Below, piece after piece: positions 7,432 to 9,042 of a DNA stretch of 9,042 nt (position 1 is its first letter; every line of letters starts with the position of its first letter). Source of the stretch: Deltaproteobacteria bacterium (lineage in GTDB: Bacteria; Desulfobacterota; Desulfobacteria; Desulfobacterales; Desulfatibacillaceae); assembly GCA_021815525.1 (NCBI GenBank), contig JAKAGN010000086.1:1-9042 (forward strand), in the 5' to 3' direction. The position numbers and the translations under genes are program-made. The notes beneath the pieces are model-generated. The model searched no databases, had not been told where the DNA came from, and was given only the letters and a program-made list of their open reading frames with translations.

Positions 7432-8196
7432 ATGAAGATAGCGGTGAGCGGCAAGGGCGGGGTTGGAAAGACCACTTTTTCGGCGCTTCTCATTCGATCG
7501 TTGAACGAGATGGGTAAAAAGGTCCTGGCCATCGACGCGGACCCGGACGCCAACCTGGCCTCCGCCGTGGGAATCGAGGGCGCCGACAGGATCGTCCCCA
7601 TCTCCGAGATGAAGGAGCTGATCTACGAGCGCACCGAGGCCCGGCCCGGCTCCATAGGCGGCTACTTCAAGCTGAACCCCAAGGTGGACGACCTTCCCGA
7701 GGCCCTTTCGGCCAGGCTCGGCAACATCAAGCTCATGCGCCTGGGAGGCGTCCAGAAGGGCGGCGGCGGCTGCATCTGCCCCGAGAGCACCCTTTTGAAG
7801 GTCCTGGTGAGCCACGTGATCCTGGCCCGGGACGAGGTGGTGGTGATGGACATGGAGGCCGGGATCGAGCACCTGGGGCGCGGAACCGCCGCGGCCGTGA
7901 ATAAGCTCGTGGTGGTGGTGGAGCCCGGCCGCCGCAGCATAGAAACCGCCCGCCACGTGCGCGAACTCGCAAGCCAGATAAAGCTCTCCAGGATCGCCAT
8001 AGTGGGGAACAAGGTGAGAAACGAGGCGGACGAGGCCTTCCTGCGGGAAAACCTGGCCGATTTCGACATCCTGGGATTTCTCCCTTACGAACCGAACCTC
8101 ATCGAGGCCGACGTTTCCGGGCGCTCGCCCTTCGATACGGAATCCGCGTCCAAAAAAATCGTGGCGGACCTTATCCCGGCCCTGATGGGTTCCTGA
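7432..8196 (+). CDS. cooC: CooC-type carbon monoxide dehydrogenase maturation ATPase
   Basis: This 254-residue cytoplasmic P-loop ATPase belongs to the SIMIBI/MinD class, CooC/AcsF family, which supports nickel insertion into CODH or CODH/ACS. The start at 7432 gives the family N-terminus MKIAVSGKGGVGKTT, with the deviant Walker A and signature Lys8, and is preceded by a purine-rich AAAGGAAAGG ribosome binding site. IDADPDANL (from I34) is the conserved switch I region. C114-I-C116 followed by PE is the Cys-X-Cys metal site, which in CooC dimers binds metal at the subunit interface. MDMEAG from M139 is the Walker B/switch II region, followed by GIEHLGRGT. VEPGRRSIET, VGNKVRNEAD and LGFLPY are typical CooC C-terminal motifs. 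Length is normal and all key residues are present. It has its own promoter-like sequence and a terminator. No CODH gene lies in the window, so its client enzyme must be elsewhere. The family call is firm. Confidence 0.95.
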   Translation: MKIAVSGKGGVGKTTFSALLIRSLNEMGKKVLAIDADPDANLASAVGIEGADRIVPISEMKELIYERTEARPGSIGGYFKLNPKVDDLPEALSARLGNIKLMRLGGVQKGGGGCICPESTLLKVLVSHVILARDEVVVMDMEAGIEHLGRGTAAAVNKLVVVVEPGRRSIETARHVRELASQIKLSRIAIVGNKVRNEADEAFLRENLADFDILGFLPYEPNLIEADVSGRSPFDTESASKKIVADLIPALMGS

Positions 8197-8220
8197 ACAT
8201 CAGGGGGCAGGGGAGCTTTT

Positions 8221-8267
8221 CGGCGCGGTTGAAGGCCTTTCCAAGTGGCTTTCCGCCGCTTTTTTTT
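8221..8267 (+). terminator. Rho-independent terminator after cooC
   Basis: GAAGGCC (8231-8237) pairs with GGCTTTC (8247-8253) with one G-U pair and a 9-nt loop. CGGCG (8221-8225) with CGCCG (8254-8258) extends the stem past a 5-nt bulge. Eight Ts follow (8260-8267). It lies 24 nt past the cooC stop, and its T-run overlaps the stop codon of the convergent gene. The other side of the stem has no T-run in the minus direction, so it should act mainly on + strand transcripts. Confidence 0.75.
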
Positions 8268-8787
8268 AAGCTACGGCCCCGGCCGCCTTCCCGAAATCCA
8301 GGCGAATATCCCTAAAGCAGCGCCCCTTAAGGTGCATCATGCAGCCTTCCACGCGGGGGGAGGCCTCGTAGGGTATCCCGAGGGCTTCGAGCCAGCCCCA
8401 GAAGCGCTCGAAGATGCCGCATTGGTACTGGCCCGCGAGCCCGGCGCGGGTCATGCCGTCAAGGGCGAAGCAACGGGGCATGTTGACGCGCATCAGGTTC
8501 TCCTCGGGAAACTCCACCGTAAACTTCATGAACTCGGCCTTGACCACCTGCTCCGCGGCCTCCATGAAGGCTTTTAGCTCGTCGAAGGATTCGATCCCGG
8601 CCAGGCCGAAGGCCTTCAATATCCTCTTCGCCTCGATCCTGGCCATGGAGCGGACCGCGGCCCGGTTGATGATGTTGGCCTTTTCCATGCCGCACTCCAA
8701 GGCGCAGTGCTGGAACCACATGGCGTCGTGGGTCATCCAGCCCTTGTGGAGGAGCCTTTTCACTTCCCCGTCTTCCAGCTGTTCCAT
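8266..8787 (-). CDS. Conserved hypothetical protein, DUF6125-like
   Basis: This 173-residue protein starts at the ATG whose complement is 8785-8787, with an AAAGGA ribosome binding site 8 nt upstream. The sequence near the start (GWMTHDAMWFQHCALECG, residues 16-33) and the following RAAVRSMARIEAKRI resemble small proteins annotated as DUF6125; this was recalled by eye and not searched. Visible features are paired cysteines C28 and C32 near the start, a conserved-looking QCGIFERFWGWLEALG stretch, and EGCMMHLKGRC near the C-terminus. Several Cys and His residues could bind a metal or cofactor, but no function is established here. No signal peptide or membrane segment is seen. It lies 58 bp downstream of a probable TetR-type regulator and may be controlled by it. 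Confidence 0.8.
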   Translation of the reverse strand: MEQLEDGEVKRLLHKGWMTHDAMWFQHCALECGMEKANIINRAAVRSMARIEAKRILKAFGLAGIESFDELKAFMEAAEQVVKAEFMKFTVEFPEENLMRVNMPRCFALDGMTRAGLAGQYQCGIFERFWGWLEALGIPYEASPRVEGCMMHLKGRCFRDIRLDFGKAAGAVA

Positions 8788-8794
8788 GGCTATA

Positions 8795-8800
8795 GTCCTT
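8795..8800 (-). promoter_or_regulatory. Ribosome binding site of the DUF6125-like gene
   Basis: On the minus strand, AAAGGA stands 7-8 nt before the ATG at 8787. This supports that start over the later in-frame Met at residue 18. The remaining bases between 8801 and 8845 show no promoter, consistent with cotranscription with the upstream regulator gene. Confidence 0.6.
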
Positions 8801-8845
8801 TCAGGTCGAGAGGGTTTATCACAGGCATTGAAACAGGAAGCGCCC

Positions 8846-9042
8846 TCAATCGTTCCTCATGGCGCGCCATGCCCCCTCCGCCATGTCATGGGCGGCAAGG
8901 GCAGGGTCCCCCGAAGCGACACCCTCGAGCCGCAGCCTGCCGTACTCCTGGCAGGGGCCGAGAACGAGGGCGATTGCCACGCCCAGGGGGAGCCTTCGCA
9001 TGGCCCCGCGTTCCATGTGGCGCTGGAAAAACCCGCAAAGGG
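8846..9042 (-). CDS. C-terminal part of a probable TetR/AcrR-family transcriptional regulator (partial)
   Basis: Only the last 64 residues are in the window; the gene enters from the right edge and stops at 8846 (TGA on the minus strand). The visible part begins LCGFFQRHMERGAM and continues RRLPLGVAIALVLGPCQEYG, then ends HDMAEGAWRAMRND. A Leu-Pro start to a hydrophobic helix, a GPxxEYxRL segment and a final AxxAWRAMR helix are typical of the C-terminal ligand-binding and dimerisation domain of TetR/AcrR regulators. The DNA-binding helix-turn-helix lies outside the window, so the call rests on the C-terminal pattern alone. It probably forms an operon with the DUF6125-like gene. Confidence 0.6.
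   Translation of the reverse strand, partial: LCGFFQRHMERGAMRRLPLGVAIALVLGPCQEYGRLRLEGVASGDPALAAHDMAEGAWRAMRND

Noticed and set aside
8245..8577. Plus-strand open frame of 110 aa
   Set aside because: It lies opposite the DUF6125-like gene, which has a ribosome binding site and a conserved-looking sequence. The plus frame starts inside the cooC terminator.

Overview
This is a GC-rich, densely coding bacterial window. It holds the 3' part of one very large gene, a complete gene overlapping its end, a single-gene metal-maturation unit (cooC), and two genes on the opposite strand, one of which runs off the right edge. A CooC-type ATPase implies a carbon monoxide dehydrogenase / acetyl-CoA synthase (CODH/ACS), so an anaerobe using CO or the Wood-Ljungdahl pathway is likely. 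A Desulfobacterota-like (sulfate-reducing 'deltaproteobacterial') host fits the GC content, codon use and gene styles, but this is inference and no rRNA or other marker is present.

Left block (2-7230, + strand). A giant protein of at least 1983 residues enters from beyond the left edge. From N to C it has a helical region, a roughly 230-residue charged Ala/Glu/Pro/Lys-rich linker, a large helical/coiled-coil scaffold, a small unassigned alpha/beta domain, a STAND/AAA-type P-loop ATPase with intact Walker A and B, and a winged-helix-like segment. A second, clearly related ATPase-plus-winged-helix unit follows, and its Walker A has been destroyed. The stop codon overlaps (ATGA) the start of a 426-residue protein whose C-terminal part carries an RNEMAH (Rx4H) HEPN ribonuclease signature. 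The N-terminal half of that protein looks like a degenerate alpha/beta or P-loop-like domain. A large STAND-type sensor/switch protein translationally coupled to a HEPN protein is the usual layout of a bacterial conflict (anti-phage or abortive infection) system. I do not recognise this architecture as a named system, and it is the main candidate novelty here.

Middle block (7231-8267, + strand). A 201-bp spacer holds a plausible sigma70-type promoter. It is followed by cooC (254 aa, all family motifs present) and a good rho-independent terminator in the convergent gap.

Right block (8266-9042, - strand). A 173-residue protein resembling the DUF6125 type lies 58 bp downstream of the 3' end of a probable TetR/AcrR-family regulator. 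The two are probably cotranscribed leftwards. These genes and cooC look like ordinary metabolic or regulatory chromosome, so the left block is the accessory part of the window.
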